From NCBI RefSeq assembly GCF_004310425.1, contig NZ_SIUB01000005.1, positions 186,001 to 250,000 on the forward strand: DNA of 64,000 nucleotides. Reading direction: 5' to 3'. Under the pieces are notes generated by a model that saw nothing but the letters and a program-made list of their open reading frames with translations, did no database searches and had not been told where the DNA came from. Every line of letters starts with the position of its first letter. The stretch's first letter is position 1. Positions 27,540 to 37,072 of the stretch are shown here, in pieces. A program made the position numbers and the translations under genes. The stretch comes from Hansschlegelia quercus. Its GTDB lineage: Bacteria; Pseudomonadota; Alphaproteobacteria; Rhizobiales; Methylopilaceae.

Positions 27540-28652
27540 TCAGACGATCAGAAAATCGCCCTTCGACAAAGTCGACACGTGATCGAGCACGGCGATGAAG
27601 GCCTCTCCGCCCGCGCCCGAGCCGTCGGCGTCATAATAGAGCCGGTGGGAGCTAGTGTCGAAGAGGAACGAGCCGGTGGCGGCGGTCGCATGCGGATCGT
27701 CGTTCACGACCAGCGAGAAATTCGTGGTGAGGCCAGCGAACCCCGCGGCCGCGAACTCCAGATGATCAGTCCCGTGGCGGAAATCGGTGATGCGGTCGCC
27801 GCCCTCCGCGGCCGAAGCGAAGACGAATACGTCAGCGCCGGACCCGCCGGTCAGCCGATCGCTGCCTGCGCCACCGGAAATCCTGTCGTCGCCAGAGCCG
27901 CCATCGATCGTGTCGGCGCCCGACTGGCCCGCAAGCCGGTCGTTTCCGGCGTCGCCATAGATTACATCGCGACCCGTGCCGCCGACGATGCGGTCGGCGC
28001 CGTCGCCGCCCCCGAGCCTATCCGCGCCGGAGCCGCCATTGATGGAATCGTTCCCCGCTCCGCCCTCGACGACGTCATTGCCCGAACCGGCGGAGATGCC
28101 GTCATTGCCGCTCTCGCCATAGAGACGATCGTTCCCGCTCTCTCCGTAAAGCTTGTCGTCGCCGGTCCAGCCGTAGATCAGGTCGGCGCCGGCGCCGCCA
28201 TAAACCCGGTCATTGCCGGCCCCGCCGTCGAGCCGGTCGTCGCCGCCATAGCCGTAGAGCCGATCGTTCCCGGCATAGCCGGCAAGGTCGTCATCGGCCG
28301 CCCCGCCCGACAGCGTATCGGCGCCGGCGAGAAGATCCGACACCCAGCTGTGGACGTGGTTTCCGACGGCGACCTCGTCGTAATAGGTCTCGAGCGAAGT
28401 CGAGATCCCATCGATCTGGCCGACAATTTCGCCCGAAGGATTGTAGAGAAAGACCCCGGTGATCACGCCTGCGGTCGGAGCGTCGTCCGAGTCGAAGGCG
28501 AAGCCCGTTCCGCGTAGGACAAGGTCGTAGCCGTCGTCACTTGAAAGGCGGACCGCGGTCGCGCTCGTTGAATCGAGCGCGGCGTCGGGATCGATGAATT
28601 GCTCGACCGACAGGCCGTTCACGGCTTCGTCGGTGACGGTTACGACCGCCAT
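27540..28652 (-). CDS. RTX calcium-binding repeat protein
   Basis: A probably secreted protein of 370 residues. The middle (about residues 110-270) contains some 17 tandem RTX nonapeptides of the type GGxGNDxLY, which fold into a calcium-filled parallel beta-roll. The C-terminus, with GADVFVFASA, ITDFRHGTDHLEF and a hydrophobic end FLIV, is the usual type I secretion signal region. The first 100 residues carry no recognised catalytic domain (YDLVLRGTGFAFD, then VFLYNPSGEIVGQIDG). No type I transporter genes are nearby. Candidate roles are surface structure or adhesion; nothing in the sequence decides. Confidence 0.87.
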   Translation of the reverse strand: MAVVTVTDEAVNGLSVEQFIDPDAALDSTSATAVRLSSDDGYDLVLRGTGFAFDSDDAPTAGVITGVFLYNPSGEIVGQIDGISTSLETYYDEVAVGNHVHSWVSDLLAGADTLSGGAADDDLAGYAGNDRLYGYGGDDRLDGGAGNDRVYGGAGADLIYGWTGDDKLYGESGNDRLYGESGNDGISAGSGNDVVEGGAGNDSINGGSGADRLGGGDGADRIVGGTGRDVIYGDAGNDRLAGQSGADTIDGGSGDDRISGGAGSDRLTGGSGADVFVFASAAEGGDRITDFRHGTDHLEFAAAGFAGLTTNFSLVVNDDPHATAATGSFLFDTSSHRLYYDADGSGAGGEAFIAVLDHVSTLSKGDFLIV

Positions 28653-28853
28653 GGCTGCTTCTCCCCCAATGCCGATGTGGCGCTGATGCGTCCTTGGGGA
28701 GGACGGTGATACCGCTTCTCGACCGAAAGGTGGCGGGATTGCGGCGAAATTCGCCTTGGCCGATCCTTCTCCGCGTTAGCCCTTTCCCAAGGCTTTGGCG
28801 CGAATGATGCCGCGCTCGCGCACTTTTCGCGCGCGCCGGGGAGCCCTTGAAGA

Positions 28854-30140
28854 ATGAGCGTGATCGAAGCTGCCCGCGGCCGCGTCTTCGGCCTTGCCTT
28901 CGACCGCTGGAGCGTGGTCGCGCTCGCCGGTCTCGGCCTTTGCGGCGCGCTCGTCGCGGCGCTGCTGATGAGGCTCGTGACGGAGACCGGCGGGGTCAAC
29001 AGCTACGCGCTGCTCGCCGACGCCTTCCTCCACGGCCGATTCGACAGCCCGACCTGCTTCGACAGCGATTGCGCCCGCCTGCCTGATGGCCGGATCTTCG
29101 TGATCTTCCCGCCTGTCCCGGCGCTGGTCGCGGCGCCGATCGTCGCGCTGATGGGACCGGGCGCTCATGGCTTCATCGCGATCACCACGGTTCTCGCGCT
29201 GATCACCGGCTGGTCGTGGTGGACGATCGCGGGCCGGCTCGGCCTCGGGCGCGAGGCGCAGATCTGGGCGACCGCCGCCTTCATGTTCGGCGCTCCCGCG
29301 ATCTTCGTGACGCTGCGCGGCGACAATGTCTGGTTCTTCGCGCAAGCCGTGGGTCTCGCTCTGGTCAGCGTCGCGTTCGTGGCGGCCCTCGACCGGCGGT
29401 TGCTGCTGGCCGGCGTGCTGATCGGCCTCGCCTTCCTGTCGCGGCAGATGGCGCTGTTCCTCGCCCCGTTCCTGTTCGTGCTGTCGCGCCCAAAAGGCGC
29501 GCCGCTGATCGCGTTCGATCGACGGACGATCCTCGACGCCGTGAAGCTCGGCGCGCCGATCCTCGCCGCGATCGGCGTCTATTGCCTCTACAACTGGGTT
29601 CGTTTCGGCGCCCCGCTCGACACCGGCTACGCCTATATCGCGGCCTACCCGGCGGCCGACGATCGCAACTTCATCACTTGGCGCGTGCTCGACAAAGGCC
29701 TGTTCAATAAGGACTATTTCCTGTCGAACGTGGCCTACATGTTCCTGCAGGGCTTCCATATCGAGTTCGCCGGCAAGTACATGACCGAGATCCACGGCAT
29801 GGACGGGCTGGGAACCTCGATCCTGGCGGCGAGCCCGTTCGTCTTCTACGCCATCTACGCGAAGGTCGACGCCAAGCTGCTCGTCGGCGCGATCGTGATC
29901 GCGATCGTGGGCGGCATCACCCTGTTCTACCACTCGAACGGCTTCTCGCAGCAGAACGTGCAGCGCTACGCGCTCGACTGGCTGCCGGTGCTCTACGTGA
30001 TCCTGCTGACCGGGGCCTTCACCGGCGATCCCGAAAAGGTCGCGGAGCGGCTGAAGATCTTCAAGCTGCTCACGATCTACGCCGTCGGCTTGAACGTCGC
30101 GGCCTTCGCGGTGGCGGCGGTGAGCAAGGGCGTCGTCTGA
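28854..30140 (+). CDS. Polytopic membrane glycosyltransferase-like protein (GT39/83 type)
   Basis: An integral membrane protein of 428 residues with about ten hydrophobic segments, for example VVALAGLGLCGALVAALLM, AAPIVALMG, VGLALVSVAFVAAL and AILAAIGVYCLYNWVRFG. A hydrophilic loop after the first segment (SYALLADAFLHGRFDSP) sits where GT-C enzymes place catalytic acidic residues, and the YNWVRFG...DTGY motif occurs in PMT-like/ArnT-like transferases. It likely uses a polyprenyl-phosphate sugar donor. It faces the RTX gene across 201 bases without another gene and converges on the acyltransferase gene with a gap of three bases. Confidence 0.75.
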   Translation: MSVIEAARGRVFGLAFDRWSVVALAGLGLCGALVAALLMRLVTETGGVNSYALLADAFLHGRFDSPTCFDSDCARLPDGRIFVIFPPVPALVAAPIVALMGPGAHGFIAITTVLALITGWSWWTIAGRLGLGREAQIWATAAFMFGAPAIFVTLRGDNVWFFAQAVGLALVSVAFVAALDRRLLLAGVLIGLAFLSRQMALFLAPFLFVLSRPKGAPLIAFDRRTILDAVKLGAPILAAIGVYCLYNWVRFGAPLDTGYAYIAAYPAADDRNFITWRVLDKGLFNKDYFLSNVAYMFLQGFHIEFAGKYMTEIHGMDGLGTSILAASPFVFYAIYAKVDAKLLVGAIVIAIVGGITLFYHSNGFSQQNVQRYALDWLPVLYVILLTGAFTGDPEKVAERLKIFKLLTIYAVGLNVAAFAVAAVSKGVV

Positions 30141-30143
30141 CGG

Positions 30144-32159
30144 TCAGCGAGCCGCCGCCGTCCCGGATGCGCCCAGCGCGCGCAAGGTCGGCTCGAACAA
30201 CGGGCTCAACGCGCGTGCGACCGTCGCGGTGATGTGGTCCTCATCGCGGAAGAGAGGCCGGTCGCCGTCTTGGGTTCGGCATCGGTCGGCGTCGCAAAAA
30301 TACGGTTTCGGGTCGATCACCGCGGCGCCGTATTTCGCAGCCGCGGCGAGGACGATCTCCTTTGCCCGCGCATGCCTGCTGTCCACGAGAGCCCTCGGCG
30401 TCGAAAGATCCAATGGGCGGCCCGCCAGCAACGCTTTCGCAGCGGCGTACGGCACGTAGTAGCCGGGCTCCGGCACGCCGAGGACAATGACCGGCTTGAC
30501 GCCGAGCCGCTTGAGTTCGGCGAGCGTAGCGTCGAGCGCGGCGGCGCATTTGGCGTCTTCCCCGGGAATGGGCGGCGCGATCCTCGCGGGATCAAAGAAC
30601 ATGCCCTCGTCGCCAAACTGGGTGCCAAGCGCGCAGCGCGGCCAGCGGCCCACCAGAAAGGCCAGTTCGATCCGCTTCGAGCCGATCAGCTCGATCGTGG
30701 CCTTGGCGACTTCGCGGCACAGGGCTCTCGTGATGTCTCCAGCGCTCGGCGTATCGTAGCCGAGCAGGGGCGCGCAGGACGCGCCTGTCACGCTCAATCC
30801 CGCCAGCCCGGCTCGCCGACCGGCGACGTCGAACGCCGGCGCCATCGCCTCGGCATGAGAGTCGCCCCAGACGATGAAGCGCGGCGGGCCGGCCTCCGCT
30901 CCGACCTTGCAGACCTGCCCGGAGCGGACCTGCTCCACGCGGAGGTCCTCCGTCGCCCCGCGCTGGATCAGGCAGTCCGCGCGACCTTTGTCCTGATCGT
31001 CAATGGCCGCGTAGACCTCTTTCACGCGCGCCGGCAGGCGCTGCGGAAGGCCGTTAGTTCCGACGAACGCCGCGCCTACCGCGCAGCACGCCACGGCGCC
31101 GGCGGCGGCGGCCCCGAAGAGCACGTGACGCCGACGCTCCCAGGAGGCGCGGCGGAACGGCTGCTCGATGGTGCACCATGAAATCCAGGCGATGAGGATC
31201 GAGATCGCGATGATGAGCGCGGCCTGAACCCAGCTCAGCGAACTGCCTTGCCGGTATTCGGTCAGGACGATCAGCGGCCAGTGCGCGAGATAGAGCGAAT
31301 AGGAAATCTTGCCGACGAACACCGCGGGACGCGCGCTGAGAAGGCGCGCCGCGGCGGATTGGCCGCCGGCTCCGTTGATGACGAGAGCCGCGCCGAGCGT
31401 GGGCAGCAGCGCGCCCATCCCAGGGAATTTGGGACCGGCCTCAAGCACGAGAAACGCTGCGGCGATCAGCGCCAGGCCGAGCCAGGCGGCCGCCTGGTTC
31501 TGAAGACGCGGCACGGGCCTCAGCGCAACGAGCCCACCGAGCGCCAGCTCCCAGAACCGGAAGGGAGTAAGGAAGAAGGCCGAGGCATGGTCCTTCGGCA
31601 GCATCCAGAGCGACGCTATCAGCGACGCGACGGCGAGCGATGCGATCAAACCGACGGTGGCGCCCCTCGCCTTCTTCCAGACGATCGCGAGCAGCAGAGG
31701 GTAGATGAGGTAGAACTGCTCCTCGACGCCGAGCGACCAGGTATGGAGCAGCGGCTTGGCCTGGGCGGCGACGTCGAAATATCCGCTTCTGTTCGCGAAC
31801 ACGACGTTGGAGAAGGCCAGCGCCGCGCCGATCGCGCTCTCGCCCATCCGTCCAAGATCGCTCGGCAGAAGGATCAGCGCGGAGGCCGCCGCCGTGGCCG
31901 CGATCGTGACGAACAGCGCAGGCGCGATGCGCCTCACGCGCCGCACGTAGAACTCGGCGAGGCTGAACCGCCCGTTTGCGAGATCCGCCGCCAGAGCGCG
32001 CGTGATGACGTAGCCGGAGATCACGAAGAAGACGTCGACGCCCGCGAAGCCGCCGGGCAGCAGGCCACAGGCGTGATAGAGGACGACGGCAAGCACGGCG
32101 ACGGCGCGCAGGCCGTCGATCTCAGGACGGTAGGACATGCCAGCGGAGCGTGCGGTCAT
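30144..32159 (-). CDS. OafA/YrhL-type acyltransferase with SGNH domain
   Basis: A membrane O-acyltransferase that would decorate surface polysaccharide. The N-terminal acyltransferase-3 domain begins YRPEIDGLRAVAVLAVVLYH with the conserved His, then FFVISGYVITR and LLHTWSLGVEEQFYL, all hallmark motifs, within about ten membrane segments. The C-terminal about 260 residues form a periplasmic SGNH hydrolase-like domain with VWGDSHAEAM (nucleophile Ser) and a terminal DEDHIT motif that supplies the Asp and His. It is 671 residues long. An ATG at 32138 just before SYRPEIDG is an equally possible start; neither has a good ribosome-binding site. Confidence 0.9.
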   Translation of the reverse strand: MTARSAGMSYRPEIDGLRAVAVLAVVLYHACGLLPGGFAGVDVFFVISGYVITRALAADLANGRFSLAEFYVRRVRRIAPALFVTIAATAAASALILLPSDLGRMGESAIGAALAFSNVVFANRSGYFDVAAQAKPLLHTWSLGVEEQFYLIYPLLLAIVWKKARGATVGLIASLAVASLIASLWMLPKDHASAFFLTPFRFWELALGGLVALRPVPRLQNQAAAWLGLALIAAAFLVLEAGPKFPGMGALLPTLGAALVINGAGGQSAAARLLSARPAVFVGKISYSLYLAHWPLIVLTEYRQGSSLSWVQAALIIAISILIAWISWCTIEQPFRRASWERRRHVLFGAAAAGAVACCAVGAAFVGTNGLPQRLPARVKEVYAAIDDQDKGRADCLIQRGATEDLRVEQVRSGQVCKVGAEAGPPRFIVWGDSHAEAMAPAFDVAGRRAGLAGLSVTGASCAPLLGYDTPSAGDITRALCREVAKATIELIGSKRIELAFLVGRWPRCALGTQFGDEGMFFDPARIAPPIPGEDAKCAAALDATLAELKRLGVKPVIVLGVPEPGYYVPYAAAKALLAGRPLDLSTPRALVDSRHARAKEIVLAAAAKYGAAVIDPKPYFCDADRCRTQDGDRPLFRDEDHITATVARALSPLFEPTLRALGASGTAAAR

Positions 32160-32240
32160 CAGTCGAGGAAGCGCCTTGGGACCGGCGCCTATAACCTCCG
32201 GGCGCCCCGAAAGAAAGCGCTCGCGGCCCCTTGTCGCGGC

Positions 32241-32687
32241 CTAGCCGATCCCACGGAAGGTCAGCAGCCTGTGCCCGACATAGCTCGTCGCGGCGCCGAT
32301 GCCGATCGCCGCGGCGTGGGCGAGCGGCTCGACCCAGAGCGTCCAGCCGATGGCGGGCGCCGCCACGTGGACAAAGAACAGCGCAAGCGCCCAGACCTCC
32401 GCCGCGCCGACGATGTTCACCAGGATGAACTTCCAGAGCTGGTCGGAGGCCCGACCCTCATGCGCCTCGAACACGAAGAAGCGATAGAGGAAGAAGCCGA
32501 CCACCATGCCGATCGCGTAGGCCGCGACGACCGAGGCGCCGAAGGGCATCACCGCGTTCAGCGGGAAGCGCGCGCCCCAGTTCACCAGCGCCGCGAAGCC
32601 GCCCGCGAGCAGGAAGCGGCCGATGCGCTTGGCTTCGGGGCCTGAGAAGCGCGAGGGCCGGTCGGCCGTGGTCCCGGGGCCGCTCAC
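32241..32687 (-). CDS. GtrA family membrane protein
   Basis: A small protein of 148 residues with four membrane segments (RFLLAGGFAALVNWGAR, VAAYAIGMVVGFFLYRFFVF, ILVNIVGAAEVWALALFF, AAAIGIGAATSYVGHRLLTF), the exact GtrA pattern including the terminal YVGHRLLTF. GtrA proteins are linked to moving or handling polyprenyl-phosphate sugars across the membrane. The GTG start at 32687 overlaps the stop of the UbiA gene by four bases, so the two proteins are coupled. The much longer open frame upstream is a shadow of the UbiA gene. Confidence 0.9.
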   Translation of the reverse strand: MSGPGTTADRPSRFSGPEAKRIGRFLLAGGFAALVNWGARFPLNAVMPFGASVVAAYAIGMVVGFFLYRFFVFEAHEGRASDQLWKFILVNIVGAAEVWALALFFVHVAAPAIGWTLWVEPLAHAAAIGIGAATSYVGHRLLTFRGIG

Positions 32688-34180
32688 CAGAGTGCGTATC
32701 GCGCCGGCGTCACCGCGGCGGCGAAGGCCAGCGCCATCACCAGGCCGAGCAGGATGCTCGGTCCGTCCTTGACGGCGAAGGCCACGGGATCGTCGTTCAG
32801 CTCGTCGCGGCCCGACAGCACCCACACCCGGCCGAGCCACAGGAACAGCACGCAAGGAAAGGTCCAGAGGAAGCCCGGCGTGGCGTAGAAGCCGGCGCGG
32901 AACGCCTCGTTGATGAGGTAGAGCACCATGACGAGCACGGCCGACATGCCCGTCGCGACGCCCATGCCGATCAGGAACGGAGCGTCCGCCGCGACATAGC
33001 CGCGGCCGGCCGCCTTGTTCCCGCCGGAACGCGCCACGCGCACCATCTCGGTGTGCCGCTTGGCGAAGGACAGCGAGCTGAACACGAACATCGAGAACAC
33101 CAGCAGCCAGGGCGACGCCATGACCTGCGCGAGCGCGATGCCGATCACGAGGCGCAGCGTGAACAGGCTCGCGAGCGTGAACACGTCGAGCACCGCGACC
33201 TTCTTCAGCCGGAAGGAATAAGCGAGCGTGATGACGAGATAGCAGACGAGACTCGCGAACGCCGCCGGACCGATCAACGCGGCGCCGCCGAGCGCGATCG
33301 AGATTCCGAGCGGGGCCGCCACAAGGCCGGCCGTGATCGGCAGCCGCCCGCTCGCGAATGCGCGCTCGCGCTTCGACCAGTGGCGGCGATCGTCTTCGAT
33401 GTCCCAGAGGTCGTTCAGCAGATAGGTGGCGGAGGCGAGCACGCCGAGGCAGAGGAAGCCGGCGCCGACGACCGCCCACGCCGAAGGATCGAACGCGCGG
33501 CCGCCGAGCACCATCGGCACGAAAACCAGGCCGTTCTTCGCCCATTGATGCACGCGTGCGGCTTTCAGCACGGCGCGGAACGATACGCGCTTGCGGGCAA
33601 CGACGGTCGCCGCCGGGCGGATCGCTTCCGACGCCTTCCGGACCGAAGACGACGCGCCGACGACGACGCTTTCGGACGCCGCGCGCCAGACGGCGAGATC
33701 GGCGCGGCCCGACCCGGCATAGGCGAAGCCCTCTGGGAAGCGTTGGCTGAGAGCTCGTGCGCGTCGCTCGGCCGTGAAGTCCGAGGCTCCATCGCTCGCG
33801 ATCACGCCGTCGACGAAACCGAGCCTGCCGGCGACCCCCGCTGCGAACGGAGCGTCGGCCGAGGTCGCGAGATAGACCGCGCGGCCTCCGGCGCGTTCGC
33901 GCTCGAGCAGGGCGACCAGCTCCGCGTTCAATGGCAAATGCGCGCCATCGATTTCGACGCGCGCGGCCAGCTTGCGGCGCAACCCCTCGCGGCCCCCGGT
34001 CACGAGCCAGAACAGCAGCGTGAAGAGATGGAGCGGACTGCTCCGGAGATAAGCGAGCGCAGCCTCGGCCACGAGATCCGATCGCGCCAGCGCCCCGTCG
34101 AGGTCCACGACCAGAGGCGACGCGTTTTCTCGGGCGCGAGGCGGCGCCGCGGTCTCGACAGGAAGTGTCGCAAGCGTCAT
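32684..34180 (-). CDS. HAD-UbiA fusion: prenyl-phosphate phosphoribosyltransferase-like
   Basis: A two-domain protein of 498 residues. The first about 190 residues are a HAD-type phosphatase-like domain (VVDLDGALARSDL with the Asp-x-Asp motif; YLATSADAPFA). The rest is a UbiA prenyltransferase with eight or nine membrane segments, the NDLWDIEDDRRH metal/diphosphate motif and the second Asp motif in KKVAVLDVFTLAS. The closest characterised relative by motif is decaprenyl-phosphate phosphoribosyltransferase of mycobacteria. With the coupled GtrA protein this suggests a polyprenyl-phosphate pentose pathway. The ATG at 34180 was chosen over the start at 34231; GGGG precedes it. Confidence 0.83.
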   Translation of the reverse strand: MTLATLPVETAAPPRARENASPLVVDLDGALARSDLVAEAALAYLRSSPLHLFTLLFWLVTGGREGLRRKLAARVEIDGAHLPLNAELVALLERERAGGRAVYLATSADAPFAAGVAGRLGFVDGVIASDGASDFTAERRARALSQRFPEGFAYAGSGRADLAVWRAASESVVVGASSSVRKASEAIRPAATVVARKRVSFRAVLKAARVHQWAKNGLVFVPMVLGGRAFDPSAWAVVGAGFLCLGVLASATYLLNDLWDIEDDRRHWSKRERAFASGRLPITAGLVAAPLGISIALGGAALIGPAAFASLVCYLVITLAYSFRLKKVAVLDVFTLASLFTLRLVIGIALAQVMASPWLLVFSMFVFSSLSFAKRHTEMVRVARSGGNKAAGRGYVAADAPFLIGMGVATGMSAVLVMVLYLINEAFRAGFYATPGFLWTFPCVLFLWLGRVWVLSGRDELNDDPVAFAVKDGPSILLGLVMALAFAAAVTPARYALW

Positions 34181-34351
34181 GACGCTGCCCCGGAAACGTG
34201 ATCGCATCCGCCGCGACGATGCGGCGCGCAACGCCTTGCTACCTCACTTCGGTTAAGAACCGCCCTATGTCCGCCGCGATCGTCCATTCATCTCCGCGCG
34301 CCTGGCGCCACGCGCCGGCGGCTCTCTCCTCGGCTTCCTTTTACGGCTGAA

Positions 34352-37072
34352 ATGTCCTCAACGACCGACAGGGCGCGAGACGCCGAAACGCCGGACCAGA
34401 CGGTCGCGCCACCGCTGGCGCCGGATTGCGTCGCCGACGGACATCCGGAGGTGACTTTCCCGCGCCTCCGCGCTTTCGCCGCGAGAGCGCCGTGGCGCAC
34501 GATCGGCGCGCTCTGCTCGCTCGCTCTGTTCGGCGCGGTGCTGTTCGTGCTGCACAAGCTGGTGCAGGAGGTCGACATCGCGGACGTGCGGGCCGCCGTC
34601 GCCGAGACGCCCTGGCGGACGCTCGGGATCGCGCTCACCGCCACCGCCGCGAGCTATGTCGCGCTCACCGGCTATGACTGGTTCGGTATCGTCCACATCA
34701 AGCGCCGCGAGATCGGCTACCCGACGGCGGCGCTCGCCTCGTTCACGGGCTACGCGCTCTCCTACACGATCGGCTTCCAGCTCGTGGTCGCCGGCGCGGT
34801 GCGCTACCGGATCTACGCCGGCGCCGGCCTCGGCGCGGCGGAGGTCGCGGCCGTCACCGCAATCTCAGCGCTGACGCTGTGGCTCGGCATCTTCTTCACG
34901 CTGGCGCTCGGCCTCGTCACGGAAGCGCCCGACGTCTCCCGGCTCGACGGGCTGCCGCCCGAAGTGAACATGGCCATCGGCTTCGCGATCATCGCGGCGC
35001 TGATCGGTTATGTCGTCTGGATCGGCCGCCGCGAACGCGCGGTCACGGTCGAGGGCTACCGGCTCGCGCTTCCCGGCGTGAAGTCGACCGCGGCGCAGAT
35101 CGTGATCGGGCTCGTCGACATGCTGGGCGCAGCCTTTGCGCTCTGGATCCTGCTGCCGGCGGACGCGGTCATCGCTTTCCCGACCTTTGCGGCGCTGTTC
35201 GTCGTCGCCATGACGCTCGGGATGCTCAGCCACGCGCCGGGCGGCGCGGGCGTGATCGAGGCGACAGTGCTGCTCGCGCTGCCCGACCTGGAGCCGGATG
35301 CGGTGCTCGCGAGCCTGCTGCTCTGGCGGGTGGTCTATTACCTGATCCCGTTCACCCTCGCGCTCGCCTTGCTCGGAGGCTCGGAACTCGCGCGGCGGAA
35401 GGGGCGCTTCAGCCGCCTCGGCGTGCTGCTCGCCGCCATCATGCGGCCGGTCGCGCCGATCGTGCTGTCGTCCGCCGTGTTCGCCGGCGGCATCGTGTTG
35501 CTGTTTTCCGGGGCCCTGCCGGCGGAGACGGATCGGCTGCGCGTGCTCCGCCACGTCGTTCCGCTGCCTTTCGTCGAGGCTTCGCATCTGCTGGCGAGCG
35601 TCGTCGGCGTGGTGCTGCTCGTGGTGGCCCATGGTTTGATGCGGCGGCTCGATAGCGCCTACCGCGTCGCGCAAATCCTGCTCACGGCGGGGCTGATCTT
35701 CTCGCTCGCCAAGGGCGTCGATTTCGAGGAGGCCGCGGTGCTCGGCGTGGTGCTGGCGCTGCTGACGGTGAACCGGCGCGCTTTCTACCGCCGCGCCTCG
35801 CTGTGGGACCAGGATCTGGCGCCCGCCTGGCTGGCGGCGGTCGCGATCGTGCTCGCAGGCTCGATCTGGCTCGGGTTCTTCGCCTATCAGGACGTCGACT
35901 ACTCCAGTGATCTCTGGTGGAACTTCGCCTATCGCAGCGACGCCCCGCGCTTCCTGCGGGCGAGCCTCGCGGCCTGCGTCGCGGCCCTCGCGATCGGGCT
36001 GCACGCGCTTCTCCACCGCCACAAACGGCCGCAGGCGCAGGCGCCGGAAGCCGCGGGGCGGCTGGAGGCCGTGGTCGCGACCTCGCGACGGGCGGATTCC
36101 AATCTCGCCTTCCTCGGCGACAAGCGCTTCCTGTTCGCGGAAGCGGGCGACGCCTTCATCATGTACCAGGTTCAGGGTCGCAGCTGGGTCGCGATGGGCG
36201 ACCCGGTGGGGGCGCCGGAACGCACCTCCGAACTGCTCTGGGCTTTCCGGGAGATGGCCGACCAGCATGGCGGCTGGCCGGTGTTCTACCAGGCGAGCGT
36301 CGCCCGGCTTCCGACCTATCTCGACCTCGGCCTGTCGCTGCTGAAGCTCGGCGAGGAGGCGCGCGTCGACCTGACGGCCTTCACGCTCGAGGGCAAGGCC
36401 GGCTACGAGTGGCGTTACGTCGATCGCAAGGCGACCAAGGAGAGTATCGAGGTCGACATCGTGCCGGCGGCCGACGCCGTGGCGCTCTACCCTCAGCTTA
36501 AGGCCGTCTCGGACGCCTGGATGGCGAACAAGAAGAATGGCGAAAAGGGCTTTTCGCTCGGTTTCTGGTCGGAGGCCTATCTCCGCCATTTCGACATGGC
36601 GGTGGTCCGCCACGCCGGCCGCATCGTCGGCTTCGCCAACATGTGGTACGGCGCTGACAAGGAAGAGGCGACGGTCGACCTGATGCGCTACGCCCCCGAC
36701 GCGCCGAAGGGCGTGATGGACGCGCTGTTCGTGAGGCTGATGCTGAAGGCCAAGGGCGAAGGCTACCGTTGGTTCAATCTCGGCATGGCGCCGCTTTCCG
36801 GCCTCGCCGACCATCCGCTCGGGCCGACATGGAACCGGATCGGCGCCTTCCTGTTCCGCTACGGCGACAACTTCTACAATTTCGAGGGTCTGCGGACCTA
36901 CAAATCCAAGTTCCAGCCGAGCTGGGAGCCGCGCTATCTCGCTTGTCCCGGAGGCTGGGTGCTGCCGCAGATCCTGATCGACATCACCGTCCTGATCGGC
37001 GGGGCGCCGAAGCGCGCAGGCGCCGCAATCCCCGCGCCGGAAGCGCCCACGCTCGCGGGGTCGGCGGCGTGA
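34352..37072 (+). CDS. mprF: Lysyl-phosphatidylglycerol synthase/flippase (MprF/LpiA)
   Basis: Adds lysine from Lys-tRNA to phosphatidylglycerol and flips the product, lowering surface charge and giving resistance to acid and cationic peptides. The 906-residue protein has an N-terminal membrane half (about residues 45-560, more than ten segments, with LSHAPGGAGVIEATVL typical of the flippase domain) and a C-terminal soluble GNAT-like synthase (DKRFLFAEAGDAFIMYQVQG, VAMGDPVG, RWFNLGMAPLSG, FEGLRTYKSKFQPSWEPRY). The downstream acvB overlaps it by four bases; this lpiA-acvB pair is an acid-responsive operon in rhizobia. Confidence 0.95.
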   Translation: MSSTTDRARDAETPDQTVAPPLAPDCVADGHPEVTFPRLRAFAARAPWRTIGALCSLALFGAVLFVLHKLVQEVDIADVRAAVAETPWRTLGIALTATAASYVALTGYDWFGIVHIKRREIGYPTAALASFTGYALSYTIGFQLVVAGAVRYRIYAGAGLGAAEVAAVTAISALTLWLGIFFTLALGLVTEAPDVSRLDGLPPEVNMAIGFAIIAALIGYVVWIGRRERAVTVEGYRLALPGVKSTAAQIVIGLVDMLGAAFALWILLPADAVIAFPTFAALFVVAMTLGMLSHAPGGAGVIEATVLLALPDLEPDAVLASLLLWRVVYYLIPFTLALALLGGSELARRKGRFSRLGVLLAAIMRPVAPIVLSSAVFAGGIVLLFSGALPAETDRLRVLRHVVPLPFVEASHLLASVVGVVLLVVAHGLMRRLDSAYRVAQILLTAGLIFSLAKGVDFEEAAVLGVVLALLTVNRRAFYRRASLWDQDLAPAWLAAVAIVLAGSIWLGFFAYQDVDYSSDLWWNFAYRSDAPRFLRASLAACVAALAIGLHALLHRHKRPQAQAPEAAGRLEAVVATSRRADSNLAFLGDKRFLFAEAGDAFIMYQVQGRSWVAMGDPVGAPERTSELLWAFREMADQHGGWPVFYQASVARLPTYLDLGLSLLKLGEEARVDLTAFTLEGKAGYEWRYVDRKATKESIEVDIVPAADAVALYPQLKAVSDAWMANKKNGEKGFSLGFWSEAYLRHFDMAVVRHAGRIVGFANMWYGADKEEATVDLMRYAPDAPKGVMDALFVRLMLKAKGEGYRWFNLGMAPLSGLADHPLGPTWNRIGAFLFRYGDNFYNFEGLRTYKSKFQPSWEPRYLACPGGWVLPQILIDITVLIGGAPKRAGAAIPAPEAPTLAGSAA

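Noticed and set aside
27840-28320. Repeated short units that might be a CRISPR or tandem DNA repeat
   Set aside because: They are the degenerate 27-base codon repeats of the RTX nonapeptides inside a coding frame; there are no constant repeats with variable spacers.
34865-36814. 649-residue minus-strand frame opposite mprF
   Set aside because: Low-complexity and antisense to a gene with clear synthase and flippase motifs.
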